DNA from: Pseudorhodobacter antarcticus
GTDB lineage: Bacteria; Pseudomonadota; Alphaproteobacteria; Rhodobacterales; Rhodobacteraceae
Direction of reading: 5' to 3'
Length of the DNA: 55,628 nucleotides
Assembly (NCBI GenBank): GCA_945862435.1
Contig: CAMAXX010000017.1
Location: 1 to 55,628, forward strand
Both the position numbers and the translations under genes were made by a program. Positions 24,802 to 34,554 of this stretch are shown here, piece by piece. The notes beneath the pieces were generated by a model that made no database searches, was not told the origin of the DNA, and saw only the letters and a program-made list of their open reading frames with translations. Within the stretch, counting starts at the first letter, position 1; each line of letters begins with the position of its first letter.

Positions 24802-26616
24802 ATGACTGGTTGTTCAAACTGGCGATATATTGTTTTGGCAGCGGCGCTGATTGCGCCCGCACAACCCAGCCTTGCGCTGGATCGCGTAACGTTTCGCGTG
24901 CAAAGCGATGACAAAACGCTAAGTGCTGCTTTGCAAGACGCCTCGCTTTTGTTTCCGTATCGCCGCGGTAGTAAACTGCCCGCGCAAGACATTATGTCTA
25001 AGGCGCGCGCAGAATACGCGGCGCTGCTGGATGCGCTGTATGCACGCGGATATTTTGGCGCAGAGATCAACGTTCTGGTCGACGGGCGCGAAGCCGCCGA
25101 CATTGAACTGCTGGACGCCCCCGAAACGATTGCCAAAGTTGAAGTCTTGGTGACTTCGGGGCCAGAATTTGTTTTTGGGCGCACAAAGATTGCCCCCATC
25201 CCCGGCAATGCTATCCCAGTCGATGGCTTCGCGCAGGGCGACATTGCTGCCAGTGGCGTTATTGTTGACGCAACCTTTGCGGGCATAGATGAATGGCGCA
25301 AACGCGGCTATGCGATGACGAAAGTCACAAAAAGCAGCTTACTTGCCGATCACAACACCCAAAAGGTCAATGTTGATATCGTTTTGGAGAAAGGTCCAAA
25401 GCTTAACTTTGGCAATCTGGCGGTTCGGGGCGAAAAGAACATGCGGCTAGACCGTGTTATAGCGATCGCGGGCCTGCCCACGGGCGAGCAGTTTGACCCC
25501 GAAGAATTGGATATCGTCGCGCAGCGTCTGCGCCGCACAGGGGCCTTTCGGTCGGTTTCTATCCAAGAGGGCACGGCATTGGATGCAAATGGCAACCTGC
25601 CGATCACAGCCGTCTTGGTGGAAGAACGGCTGCGCCGGCTTGCCGTGTCTGCCGATGTCGCCTCGCTTGATGGGCTAACAGTGGGCGTGGTGGGCGCGCA
25701 TCGCAATTTGCTTGGCGGGGCTGAACGGCTGACGCTTTCGGCCTTTGCCACGGGTATTGGTGTGGACAATGGCGGGCTGGATTACACGCTTTCGGCCACG
25801 TATGAACGCCCAGCTACCTTTACCCCAGACATCACCTTTTCGCTGGGGGTGCAGTTTGATCGCGAACAAGATGGGCGCACAACACTGGACGCCACCAATT
25901 CGAACGCCAAGCTGACGCAGTATTTTTCCAATACACTGACGGGAACTGGCGGCGTGGCTTATCAGTTGTCGCGCGCAGTCGATCCTTCGGGGACGACGAT
26001 TTATAAAAGCCTCTCATTTCCTTTTGGTTTTTCGTGGGACACGCGCAACATTAAAAAAAGCGCCTCGGAAGGGGTTTTTATCACAGCCGATCTTAAACCC
26101 TATGTTGGCTTTGGCGGCACAGAAAGCGGGGTGCGCAATGAAATCGACGCGCGCGGCTATTTGGGTGTGACCCCTTTGGACAGTTTGATATTGGCGGCGC
26201 GGGTGCAACTTGGCATGATTATGGGGTCCAGCCTTGCAGGCGCGCCGCGTGAAGATTTGTTCTATTCGGGCGGGCCCTCGACTGTGCGCGGACAGCCCTA
26301 TCGATCGCTTGGCGTGTTCGCACTGACCTCAGGCAGCGGTGCCGCGTTTGAAACGGGGGGCACGCATTATCTGGGCGGTAGCCTAGAGGCGCGGCAAAAG
26401 GTCAGCGAAACCATTGGCCTTGTGGGTTTTTTGGATGCGGGGCGTATTGATGTGGGTGGGTTCTTTGAAACCAAAGACAATTGGCACGCAGGTGCTGGCG
26501 TTGGATTGCGGTATATGACGGCGATTGGCCCTGTGCGGCTGGATCTGGCGGGGCCTGTCGCGGGCGGGACGGGCGACGGCGCGCAGGTTTATATCGGCAT
26601 CGGTCAGGCATTCTGA
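24802..26616 (+). CDS. tamA: TamA, Omp85-family outer-membrane assembly protein
   Basis: A 604-residue Omp85 protein: signal peptide (residues 1-24), three POTRA domains to about residue 270, then a 16-strand beta-barrel with the conserved V-R-G-Q motif (T-V-R-G-Q-P-Y-R-S-L-G) and the terminal strand G-D-G-A-Q-V-Y-I-G-I-G-Q-A-F ending in Phe. With TamB it forms the translocation and assembly module that moves proteins or phospholipids across the envelope. The TGA stop overlaps the tamB ATG by one base, so the two genes are coupled. Confidence 0.93.
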   Translation: MTGCSNWRYIVLAAALIAPAQPSLALDRVTFRVQSDDKTLSAALQDASLLFPYRRGSKLPAQDIMSKARAEYAALLDALYARGYFGAEINVLVDGREAADIELLDAPETIAKVEVLVTSGPEFVFGRTKIAPIPGNAIPVDGFAQGDIAASGVIVDATFAGIDEWRKRGYAMTKVTKSSLLADHNTQKVNVDIVLEKGPKLNFGNLAVRGEKNMRLDRVIAIAGLPTGEQFDPEELDIVAQRLRRTGAFRSVSIQEGTALDANGNLPITAVLVEERLRRLAVSADVASLDGLTVGVVGAHRNLLGGAERLTLSAFATGIGVDNGGLDYTLSATYERPATFTPDITFSLGVQFDREQDGRTTLDATNSNAKLTQYFSNTLTGTGGVAYQLSRAVDPSGTTIYKSLSFPFGFSWDTRNIKKSASEGVFITADLKPYVGFGGTESGVRNEIDARGYLGVTPLDSLILAARVQLGMIMGSSLAGAPREDLFYSGGPSTVRGQPYRSLGVFALTSGSGAAFETGGTHYLGGSLEARQKVSETIGLVGFLDAGRIDVGGFFETKDNWHAGAGVGLRYMTAIGPVRLDLAGPVAGGTGDGAQVYIGIGQAF

Positions 26617-29600
26617 TGCGGCGCTTCCTTTTTTCCCTAGCCGTGGCAAGCCTGCCTATGGTGGTGCTGGCCCAGACAAGCGGTGCTTTCGATGATCGCG
26701 ACTATTTGACCGCCCTGTTAGAAGACAACCTGTCAGGCGCAGGCCGGCAGGTGGTAATCACTGGCTTTGAAGGCGCGCTTTCCTCGCAGGCTAAAATTGC
26801 CGAATTAACAATTGCCGATGATCTGGGTGTTTGGATCAGTCTGAAAGACGTTACACTTGACTGGACGCGCAGCGATTTGTTGCAGGGCAAGGTGACCGTC
26901 AATACGCTGTCAGCAGCCGAGATTGACCTTGCCCGCCTGCCGCAAAGCCAAAGCGATGTGGTGGCCGAAGCCGCGCCGTTTGCCTTGCCCGAACTGCCTG
27001 TATCCGTCAGCATTGGCACGATTTCGGCGCAACAGCTACGGCTGGGCGCGCCTGTTTTGGGCCAAGAAATTACCGCCAGTGTGACCGCAGCGTTGCAGCT
27101 TTCGGGGGGCGAAGGGCAGGGCAACCTGCGTATTCAGCGGCTGGATGAAAACGCGCCGACAGGGCAGGCGGACATTACGATCAGCTTTGCAAATGCCACG
27201 CGGCAATTGATGGTGGATGTGCAAATCGCCGAAGGTGCAGGCGGTATTTTGGCTGAAATTATGGGTGTTGAAGGCGCGCCCGCTTTGGCGTTTACGGCTA
27301 AAGGGGACGGGCCACTTTCTGACTTTGCGGCCCAGATTGCACTGGCCAGTGACGGCGTTCAGCGCTTTGGCGGCAGCGTTAAAATGGCCAGCCTTGATCC
27401 GCAGACAGCGCGCAGCGGCAGTGCCTTTGCGGTGGATTTATCGGGCGACATCTCGCCGCTGTTGGCGCAAAATTACCGCGCCTTTTTCGGCAGCGATAGT
27501 ACATTGCGCGCCAGTGGCACCGCCCATGCATCAGGCGGCTTTGATTTGGACGCGCTGCGTATCACGGCGCAGGCGCTGGATATTTCTGGGCGCTTGTCTG
27601 TTGCCGCCAACGGTGTGCCAAGTCAATTTGACCTGTCGGCGCAGGTGCAGGGCCCAAGCGGCACGCCGATTTTGTTGCCCTTGGGCTTGGATATTCCTGC
27701 AAGCATTACAGCGGCAGACCTGCGCGCCAGTTTTGACGCAGCACAAGGCGATACTTGGGCGCTGTCGGCAAATATGGCGGGCTGGCAGCAAGAGGATTTG
27801 CGCATTGCGCAAACGCAGATCACTGGCCAAGGCACATTGCGCGATGTGGCAGGTCATGCGCAGTGGAACGGCGATGTCGCCTTTTCTTCCGAAGGCGTTG
27901 TGCCTGCTCGCGCAAGCCTGTCGCGGGCGCTGGGCAGTGTGATTTGGGGCGGCAGCAAGATCGCTTGGAAGGACGGGGTGCTGTCACTTTCGCAACTGTC
28001 GCTGGCGGGCGAAGATTATCAACTTGCGCTGAACGGCAGTTTTGGCAATTTAGCGCAGGGCGTTACCTTTGATGGGCAAATCGAGGCAGAGGCGCAGGAC
28101 GTCGCACGTTTTGCGGATTTAATTGGCCACCCTATCGAAGGCGCTGCTCAGCTTAGCTATCTGGGCAAGGCGGTTCTTCTGACCCAAGCCTTTGACGGCG
28201 CGATTGCGCTGACCACAACCGATTTGGCGCTGGGCATTCCAGCACTGGATAGCAGTTTGGAAGGGGCCACGCGGATCGATATTCAGGCGGCGCGCGGCGA
28301 GACTGGCATCGCCCTGCGCGCATTTGCATTGCGCGCGCGCGGAGTAACGGTTGATCTTTCTGGCCGTATTGCCGCCGCGGGCGTGGCCGTGGAAGGTGAA
28401 TTTGCCCTGCTGGATGTGCCCGCGGCACAGCGTGGTTTTGGCGGCACCTTGTCGGGAAGTGTTTCCCTATCTGGCATCCCAATGGATGCGCTTGCCCGCA
28501 TAACCGCGCGCACAGCAAACATCGATCTGCCGGTCGCAATGCTGCAAGGCGTGGCCGCAGCAAGTGCGGATATTAGTGCGGAAATTGCCGTGAAAAACTT
28601 ATTCCCCCAATTGCAGGCTGCACATCTGACCTCGGCGGCGTTAAACGCAGATGTTTCCGCCGCAATCAAATCGGGCAGTTATGATGTGCGCATTGCTTTG
28701 GCGAATCTGGGTTTGGTTTTGCCTGAATTCCCGGGTGCTATGGCTCTGGCTGGCACAGTTGCCCCCCAAAGGGGTGGGGCCGAAATTGATGTTACGTTGA
28801 CAGGCCCTGCGGGCCTGAACGCAGCGGCAAAAGGGCAGGTCAGCGCCGGGCAAGGTAACGATTTGCGTCTGATTGGCGGCGCCGATGCTGGGCTAATCAA
28901 CAGCTATATCGCGCCGCGCAGTATCGCGGGGGCCGCGCGCTTTGATCTGGTGCTGCGCGGCGCACCTGCCTTAAGCAACCTGTCCGGCAGCGCAACCTTG
29001 GAAAACGGGCGACTTGCCGACCCAAGCTTGCCGTTTTCGCTGGGCAAGATGAAACTGCAAGCTGATCTTGCAGGCGGCCAGATTTCCTTAGCAGGGTCTG
29101 CCAACGCGACAACGGGCGGTAGTTTCGACCTTGAGGGCAGCATCGCATCAAGTGCGCCCTTTGACGCAGAGCTAAAAGTTAGACTGAACGACGTGCGCCT
29201 ACGCGATCCTGATCTTTACGATACATCAGTCGCGGGCAAGCTGCTTGTGAAGGGGCCATTAACAGGCGGGGCCAGACTGGCGGGCACAATCGATTTGGGC
29301 CGCACCGAAGTGCAGCTTCGCCCAACCGATGCCAGCACTGTCACTTTGCCCGACTTGCGCCATCGCGGTGATACGGACGCGGTGCAGCAAACCCGCCATC
29401 ACGCTGGCTTTGATCAGCGCACGGCTGTTAGTGCCCCCGCCGCCCCCTTTGGGCTGAACATCGTTGTGCGTGCGCCCAATCGGTTGTTTGTGCGCGGGCG
29501 CGGGTTGGATGCCGAACTGGGCGGAGAGTTGCGCCTTGGCGGCACTACTAATGATGTGCGGCCCGCTGGCGCATTTGACTTGGTTCAAGGGCGCTTTGAT

Positions 29601-30137
29601 ATCCTAGGCAAGCGGCTGGATTTGGAAGAGGTGCGGCTGGAAATGCAAGGTCAGTTGATCCCGTTTCTTTCGGTGCGCGCCACAAATCAGCGCGGCGAAG
29701 TGACGACGACCGTTATCATAGACGGGCCAGCAACCGACCCTAGCTTTAGCTTTACCTCATCGCCTGAAATGCCGCAGGAAGAGGTTTTGGCCGCCTTGCT
29801 GTTTGACCAAAACCTACAAGGACTATCGCCTTTGCAGGCCGTTCAACTGACAGGGGCGATTGCCACGCTATCGGGGCGCGGTGATGGGCTGATCGGCCGC
29901 ATTCGCCGCGCGCTAAAGCTGGACAATTTAGATATGCAAACAAGCTCGTCGGGCAAAACTGCGCTTAAGATGGGCAAATACCTGTCTGACAATGTCTATT
30001 CAGAACTATCAGGCGATTCTGATGGTCAGCAAAGCATTGATTTCACCTACACACTGAACAGCAAACTTAAGCTGCGCGCGGGAACAGAAACCACAGGAAA
30101 CACAAGCCTGGGGATCGAGTATGAAACGAATTACTAG
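26616..30137 (+). CDS. tamB: TamB, envelope-spanning translocation/assembly protein
   Basis: A 1,173-residue AsmA-like protein with an N-terminal signal anchor (M-R-R-F-L-F-S-L-A-V-A-S-L-P-M-V-V-L-A). A very long repetitive beta-helical body follows that is thought to form a hydrophobic groove. The C-terminal DUF490/TamB domain spans about the last 330 residues and includes R-A-P-N-R-L-F-V-R-G-R-G-L-D-A-E and G-R-F-D-I-L-G-K-R-L-D. The start at 26616 is fixed by the overlap with tamA. Length is slightly below E. coli TamB (1,259). Confidence 0.93.
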   Translation: MRRFLFSLAVASLPMVVLAQTSGAFDDRDYLTALLEDNLSGAGRQVVITGFEGALSSQAKIAELTIADDLGVWISLKDVTLDWTRSDLLQGKVTVNTLSAAEIDLARLPQSQSDVVAEAAPFALPELPVSVSIGTISAQQLRLGAPVLGQEITASVTAALQLSGGEGQGNLRIQRLDENAPTGQADITISFANATRQLMVDVQIAEGAGGILAEIMGVEGAPALAFTAKGDGPLSDFAAQIALASDGVQRFGGSVKMASLDPQTARSGSAFAVDLSGDISPLLAQNYRAFFGSDSTLRASGTAHASGGFDLDALRITAQALDISGRLSVAANGVPSQFDLSAQVQGPSGTPILLPLGLDIPASITAADLRASFDAAQGDTWALSANMAGWQQEDLRIAQTQITGQGTLRDVAGHAQWNGDVAFSSEGVVPARASLSRALGSVIWGGSKIAWKDGVLSLSQLSLAGEDYQLALNGSFGNLAQGVTFDGQIEAEAQDVARFADLIGHPIEGAAQLSYLGKAVLLTQAFDGAIALTTTDLALGIPALDSSLEGATRIDIQAARGETGIALRAFALRARGVTVDLSGRIAAAGVAVEGEFALLDVPAAQRGFGGTLSGSVSLSGIPMDALARITARTANIDLPVAMLQGVAAASADISAEIAVKNLFPQLQAAHLTSAALNADVSAAIKSGSYDVRIALANLGLVLPEFPGAMALAGTVAPQRGGAEIDVTLTGPAGLNAAAKGQVSAGQGNDLRLIGGADAGLINSYIAPRSIAGAARFDLVLRGAPALSNLSGSATLENGRLADPSLPFSLGKMKLQADLAGGQISLAGSANATTGGSFDLEGSIASSAPFDAELKVRLNDVRLRDPDLYDTSVAGKLLVKGPLTGGARLAGTIDLGRTEVQLRPTDASTVTLPDLRHRGDTDAVQQTRHHAGFDQRTAVSAPAAPFGLNIVVRAPNRLFVRGRGLDAELGGELRLGGTTNDVRPAGAFDLVQGRFDILGKRLDLEEVRLEMQGQLIPFLSVRATNQRGEVTTTVIIDGPATDPSFSFTSSPEMPQEEVLAALLFDQNLQGLSPLQAVQLTGAIATLSGRGDGLIGRIRRALKLDNLDMQTSSSGKTALKMGKYLSDNVYSELSGDSDGQQSIDFTYTLNSKLKLRAGTETTGNTSLGIEYETNY

Positions 30138-30143
30138 CGCTGT

Positions 30144-30992
30144 CTAACTGTGCGGATTTTGGGTTCGCTCGGCGTCCACCGCTGCGCCCAAAAGAACTGC
30201 ATAGGCACTGATATATAGCCAAATTAGCATGGCAACAACCGCACCGATGGATCCATAAATTTGATTGTAGGCGGCGAAATTACCAAGGTAAAACACAAAG
30301 CTCTGCGTGGCTGCCAGCCATAATACCACGGCCACCAGCAGCCCCCAAGACAAAAGCGGTGGTTTAGCATTGGCAGTGAAATTTGGCCCCAAACGAAAGG
30401 ACAGCCCCACCGCCAAAATCGCGGCCGCTGTCCCCAGCGCAAGATTTGATCGGTTCAGCACCTGCGCGCTGATCCCGTGAATGGGCAAAAAGGCAAGCCC
30501 GATGGGCACCGCAATTGCCATAAACAAAACCGACAAGATCAGTGCGATCAGAACCAGCGTCAGCAAAACCGCTCGCATTTGATGCCAATGGCCCGCACGG
30601 TTGGGCAAATGATGGATCGCATTCAGCCCCCGCATCAGCGCGGCAACCCCTGCCCGCGCTGACCAAAGCGCAGCGAGGGTTGAAACAAAAGTCGTGGCCC
30701 CCAAGCTGGACGTATTCATCGACATCAGGGCCACGATTTGCCCCTGCAAAAGGCTGTAGACTTCGGCAGGGATAAAGCGTGCGACAAGAGCGATTTCTTG
30801 GCGGATCACATTAGGGTCGGCGATAGCGCCCCAAATGGTGATAATAGCCGCTGCCGCAGGGAAAATGGCCAAGAAGGCGTAAAATGCCACGCCTGCAGCA
30901 ATCAAATCCAACTCCGCCGCTTCGATCCTGCGGTAAAAATGCCAAAAACTGGTGCGCAGTTTGGATAATTGGGGAAATCGTTTGTAATGCAT
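30144..30992 (-). CDS. YihY/virulence factor BrkB family membrane protein
   Basis: A 282-residue inner-membrane protein with about six membrane helices. The N-terminal signature is A-G-V-A-F-Y-A-F-L-A-I-F-P-A-A-A-A-I-I-T-I-W-G. A centrally placed W-S-A-R-A-G-V-A-A-L-M-R-G-L-N, and a Y-G-S-I-G-A-V-V-A-M-L-I-W-L-Y-I-S motif near the C-terminus, define the family. It was once called ribonuclease BN in error; the true role is unknown. It converges on tamB with a six-base gap. Confidence 0.9.
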   Translation of the reverse strand: MHYKRFPQLSKLRTSFWHFYRRIEAAELDLIAAGVAFYAFLAIFPAAAAIITIWGAIADPNVIRQEIALVARFIPAEVYSLLQGQIVALMSMNTSSLGATTFVSTLAALWSARAGVAALMRGLNAIHHLPNRAGHWHQMRAVLLTLVLIALILSVLFMAIAVPIGLAFLPIHGISAQVLNRSNLALGTAAAILAVGLSFRLGPNFTANAKPPLLSWGLLVAVVLWLAATQSFVFYLGNFAAYNQIYGSIGAVVAMLIWLYISAYAVLLGAAVDAERTQNPHS

Positions 30993-31042
30993 CCGCGCAT
31001 GATGCGGCCATTGCCTTTACGGGGCAACCGAAAAACCCCAAA

Positions 31043-31909
31043 CTAAATGCCACGCTGCGCCGTGCTGCCGCGAAAATACGCCTCAATATAGGGCAGCAGG
31101 GCGTTACACACTTCGCGGTGGACATAAGGGCCAGGAAGGCTGGCCGCGATGGGCAGTTCGGTGGGGTCATAGACCATCCCGTCCAGCCCCATGGCGCGGG
31201 CCTCTAGCGAGGGTAGGGCGTAAACGACCTGCCCTGCATGGGGTGTTAATGCGTCGATCATCGCAGTGTCGATCAGCATTGGGTTAAAGAACAAATCAAT
31301 TTGTTGCGCAGGGGCAGGTGGCATCGCATCAGCGATCCACAGCAATAAAGGCTTGCCGCCCAGTTGGCCCAAAAGATTGCGCATATGCGCTGTCCAATCT
31401 TTTTGCAGCCCGCGCACCAGCACTGTAAAGGGCTGCGGCGCTGCCAGTTGCAGCGCGTGCAGCAGATGGCGTGTAAAATGAAACTCGGTAAAATCGACTT
31501 TGGGAAACAGCGCGCGCAGGCTGGGCTTTGCGGCCAAGAACCGATCATTGCGGCGCGGATGCACAGTGTAAAAGCGGTTCGAGATGTTTTGCGCGCCAAA
31601 AAGCTGCACGACTGTGACAGAGGCTTGCCCCGCTTTGGCCAATACGAAAGGATCGTTCAAAAACACATCCGGCCCCGCGTTGGATAGGCCAAAATTGGCC
31701 ACAGGCAAGCCCAGTTCCTTTTCCAACAAATCTGGAAAGGGATACTTCACGCAGCGGCCATACACCTCTGATCCGCCCAAAATGGCGACAAAGGCGCGTT
31801 CCGTTTCCCGCTTGGGCCCGCGAAACAGCAAACGCGATGCCCCATACGTGCAATTTGCATAATCCAGCGCCCCCGCGCTGGGAAAAGCATAAGCCATTCC
31901 ACCCACCAT
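31043..31909 (-). CDS. DUF6473-family protein
   Basis: A 288-residue protein with A-L-D-Y-A-N-C-T-Y-G-A-S-R-L-L-F-R-G-P near the N-terminus. F-V-A-I-L-G-G-S-E-V-Y-G-R follows, then N-F-G-L-S-N-A-G-P-D-V-F, then N-R-F-Y-T-V-H-P-R-R-N-D-R-F and D-F-T-E-F-H-F-T-R-H-L-L. These stretches match the DUF6473 proteins common in Rhodobacteraceae. The G-G-S-E and later His residues recall SGNH-like folds, but no catalytic assignment is made. An alternative ATG lies four codons in (31897). It is unlinked by operon structure to its neighbours. Confidence 0.7.
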   Translation of the reverse strand: MVGGMAYAFPSAGALDYANCTYGASRLLFRGPKRETERAFVAILGGSEVYGRCVKYPFPDLLEKELGLPVANFGLSNAGPDVFLNDPFVLAKAGQASVTVVQLFGAQNISNRFYTVHPRRNDRFLAAKPSLRALFPKVDFTEFHFTRHLLHALQLAAPQPFTVLVRGLQKDWTAHMRNLLGQLGGKPLLLWIADAMPPAPAQQIDLFFNPMLIDTAMIDALTPHAGQVVYALPSLEARAMGLDGMVYDPTELPIAASLPGPYVHREVCNALLPYIEAYFRGSTAQRGI

Positions 31910-32072
31910 TTGTCATCTACACCCACTGCCCAATTTGCGCCCTAAATCTTTCCAAATCGCTAAATTCGGCTTTTGCCGCAAATTTGCCATGTTTGGCCGC
32001 GCGTTTGTGCAACTATTCGCCGCGCGCCCTTTGGCCTTGCACCCGCGCGGGGCAGGGGCATAATGGCGCAAA

Positions 32073-32960
32073 ATGGGGGCGCGCGTGGATATTAAATCGG
32101 TTGGAGTGGTGGGTGCGGGCCAAATGGGCAATGGGATTGCCCATGTGTTTGCCGCAGCGGATTATGACGTGCTGCTGAATGATATCAATGCCGAAGGGCT
32201 GACACGCGCGCTGCAAACTATTGCCAAAAATCTAGATCGCCAAATTGCCAAAGGGAAACTGACTGAAGACCAAAAGTCTGCTGTAATGTCGCGGATCAAG
32301 ACCACGCAGGTGCTGGCCGACCTGGGCCCGTGCGATTTGATTATCGAAGCTGCGACCGAACGCGAAGACGTGAAAAACGCCATTTTTGAAGGGCTTGCGC
32401 CGCATCTGGCACCGCAGACGATACTTACATCGAATACGTCCAGCATTTCCATCACGCGGCTTGCCTCGCGCACGGATCGGCCCGAAAAGTTCATGGGTTT
32501 TCATTTCATGAACCCCGTGCCTGTGATGCAACTGGTTGAACTTATTCGCGGCATTGCCACCGATAAGGAAACCTATGACACGCTTTTGGCTGTGGTGGGC
32601 CGTTTGGGTAAAACCGCTGCAAGCGCAGAAGATTTCCCCGCCTTTATCGTAAACCGTATTTTGATGCCGATGATTAATGAGGCTGTCTATACCCTGTATG
32701 AAGGGGTGGGCAGCGTTCAATCCATCGATCAGGCGTTGAAACTGGGCGCGAACCATCCGATGGGGCCGCTGGAACTGGCCGATTTTATCGGGCTGGATAC
32801 CTGCCTTGCCATCATGAACGTGCTGCATGATGGGTTGGGCGATAGCAAATACCGCCCCTGCCCGCTGCTGTCGAAATATGTCGAAGCTGGATGGCTGGGG
32901 CGCAAAACCCAGCGCGGATTTTATGATTACAGGGGCGATGTGCCCGTACCGACAAGGTAG
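32073..32960 (+). CDS. 3-hydroxybutyryl-CoA dehydrogenase
   Basis: A 295-residue enzyme that oxidises 3-hydroxybutyryl-CoA or reduces acetoacetyl-CoA with NAD(P). The Rossmann motif G-V-V-G-A-G-Q-M-G-N-G-I-A-H lies at residues 9-22. E-A-A-T-E, S-N-T-S-S-I-S-I-T, H-F-M-N-P-V-P-V-M (catalytic His), N-R-I-L-M-P and N-H-P-M-G-P-L-E-L-A-D follow in the standard order. The length matches single-domain HbdA/PaaH enzymes. A GTG four codons downstream (32085) is an alternative start. Confidence 0.92.
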   Translation: MGARVDIKSVGVVGAGQMGNGIAHVFAAADYDVLLNDINAEGLTRALQTIAKNLDRQIAKGKLTEDQKSAVMSRIKTTQVLADLGPCDLIIEAATEREDVKNAIFEGLAPHLAPQTILTSNTSSISITRLASRTDRPEKFMGFHFMNPVPVMQLVELIRGIATDKETYDTLLAVVGRLGKTAASAEDFPAFIVNRILMPMINEAVYTLYEGVGSVQSIDQALKLGANHPMGPLELADFIGLDTCLAIMNVLHDGLGDSKYRPCPLLSKYVEAGWLGRKTQRGFYDYRGDVPVPTR

Positions 32961-32987
32961 CGGTGCCAGCGTAAACTTGCCGCCGCG

Positions 32988-33875
32988 CTAATCTGTCTTA
33001 CCACCCAGCGCCAGCGTGCGCGCGCGCAGCCACGCCAAAAATCCGCGCGGGTTGCCGTCCCATTTGTCCAGCTCCGACGCATCCAGCGCCGCGCCGATAT
33101 GGGGGCGCTGCGGGTTGTTCAAGGCGCGCTTAATCTCGTGCAGTAACAGCCCTTGCCGCAGCGAATCAGACAGCAAATTCGCAATCAAAAACGCACGCGA
33201 GTTTTGCCCCGTAAAGCAAATTGGCAAAATCTGTGCTTTGGATTTCTGGATCATCTTGTGGGTAAAGACGTTCCATTCCGCCTCGATTGCAGGGCCGAAA
33301 AAGGTTTCCGACATGGCCACTTTGCCCGCAGGGAACAGAATAATAGCGCCGCCGTTGGCTAAATGCTCCATCGTGTCGTTGCGCATCTTTAGGCCCAGTT
33401 CCCGCGCATTTTCTTCGTGCGGAAACGGAACAGGGATCATGAACTCTTCAATTTCGGGAATGCCCGTCAGCAACGAGCGGGTGAGAATTTTGAAATCACC
33501 GCGCACCCGCGACAGCAACTCGCCCATTATCATGCCGTCAACAAGCCCGTGGGGATGGTTTGCCACCACCACCAGCGGCCCAGTTTTGGGGATCAGTTCA
33601 ATTTCTTCTGGCGGGGTCTGAATATAGATCCCCATTTGCTTGACCGCCTTTGACCAGAACGGCACACCAAACGGCACGCCAGTGCGTTCAAAATCACGAA
33701 TCGCCCGCAGCAAGGTGACTTTGGCGGTAAGCCATTCAATCGCGCGAATCGTTCCCACCTTGAAAGGGTTTTTGAACGTGCCTGCATAAGACAGGCGGCG
33801 CATGTCATATTTTTTGGCAACGACGGGGGGCGTTGGCAGCAAAGTTTCTATTATTGGTTCCGAAAGTTTCGTCAC
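32988..33875 (-). CDS. PlsC-like lysophospholipid acyltransferase
   Basis: A 295-residue glycerophosphate acyltransferase-fold protein. The acyltransferase motif appears as N-H-P-H-G-L-V-D-G near residue 105 (H-x4-D). A later L-F-P-A-G-K motif corresponds to the usual F-P-E-G-T-R block, with the Glu replaced by Ala. The GTG at 33875 is taken as start because AAGGATC lies 7 bases upstream and it clears the HPr gene; an ATG at 33905 would overlap HPr by 17 bases. It is the last gene of the ptsH-side cluster, a place often taken by such acyltransferases in this order. The substrate is not known. Confidence 0.82.
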   Translation of the reverse strand: MTKLSEPIIETLLPTPPVVAKKYDMRRLSYAGTFKNPFKVGTIRAIEWLTAKVTLLRAIRDFERTGVPFGVPFWSKAVKQMGIYIQTPPEEIELIPKTGPLVVVANHPHGLVDGMIMGELLSRVRGDFKILTRSLLTGIPEIEEFMIPVPFPHEENARELGLKMRNDTMEHLANGGAIILFPAGKVAMSETFFGPAIEAEWNVFTHKMIQKSKAQILPICFTGQNSRAFLIANLLSDSLRQGLLLHEIKRALNNPQRPHIGAALDASELDKWDGNPRGFLAWLRARTLALGGKTD

Positions 33876-33888
33876 AAAAGATCCTTGT

Positions 33889-34158
33889 CTAAAAATCTTC
33901 GCCAAAGCAATTTCCCACCAGATCGGCCAAAGCGCGTGACAGTGCGTCCGCCTCGGTGCCTGCAGTTACCACCTCAATACTGGTTCCGCGCGAGGCTGCC
34001 AACATCAAAAGCCCCATGATCGAATCGCCCGACACCTCCATTCCGTCTTTGCTGACAGTGCAAGTTGCGTCATATTTTTCGACCACTTCAACGAATCTCG
34101 CCGATGCGCGGGCATGTAACCCCTTTTCGTTGATAATATTCAACACATGACCAGACAT
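33889..34158 (-). CDS. ptsH: HPr phosphocarrier protein
   Basis: An 89-residue HPr. The phosphoaccepting His lies in G-L-H-A-R-A-S (about His15), and the regulatory Ser in G-D-S-I-M-G-L-L-M-L-A-A (about Ser46), the site used by HprK. With EIIA(Man), HprK and RapZ next to it and no membrane permease, it belongs to a regulatory rather than sugar-transporting PTS. Its ATG follows directly on the EIIA stop. Enzyme I is not in the window. Confidence 0.95.
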   Translation of the reverse strand: MSGHVLNIINEKGLHARASARFVEVVEKYDATCTVSKDGMEVSGDSIMGLLMLAASRGTSIEVVTAGTEADALSRALADLVGNCFGEDF

Positions 34159-34554
34159 TCACACAGTTCCATCAATTATCATTGAATTCAGATATTTACG
34201 CCCTGCTTCTAAGGCCGAAGAAACCGCTTCGTCCACGGGCAGGTCGCGCGATTTGGCCAATTTAATCAGCAGCGGCAAATTCGCGCCATAGATGATGCGC
34301 CGTCCTTGGCCAGAACAGGCCATCAGGGAAAGGTTCGAAGGCGATCCGCCGAACATGTCCGTCACCATCACAACGCCTTTGCCCTGATCGACCGCATCGC
34401 TGGCGTCGCAAATCTCGGCCTGTTTGGCGGCGCGGTTGTGATCGTCTTCGATTGATATGGCGACCATCGCCGCTTGTTTGCCGACAACATGCTCTACCGC
34501 GGACAAGTATTCCCGCGCTAGGCCACCATGAGCTACGATCACAATTCCGATCAC
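34159..34554 (-). CDS. PTS EIIA component of the mannose family
   Basis: A 131-residue EIIA(Man)-type protein. The phosphorylation site is His9 in I-V-A-H-G-G-L-A. The family signature [12 protein letters not shown] occurs near residue 65. No EIIB, EIIC or EIID is near, so it should act as a phosphorylation-state signal downstream of HPr, as in other alphaproteobacteria. Its start overlaps the rapZ stop by four bases. Confidence 0.93.
   Translation of the reverse strand: MIGIVIVAHGGLAREYLSAVEHVVGKQAAMVAISIEDDHNRAAKQAEICDASDAVDQGKGVVMVTDMFGGSPSNLSLMACSGQGRRIIYGANLPLLIKLAKSRDLPVDEAVSSALEAGRKYLNSMIIDGTV

Noticed and set aside
26481..26615. Upstream extension of the tamB frame into tamA
   Set aside because: It lies inside the TamA barrel in another frame; the signal anchor of TamB starts at 26616, which overlaps the tamA stop by one base.
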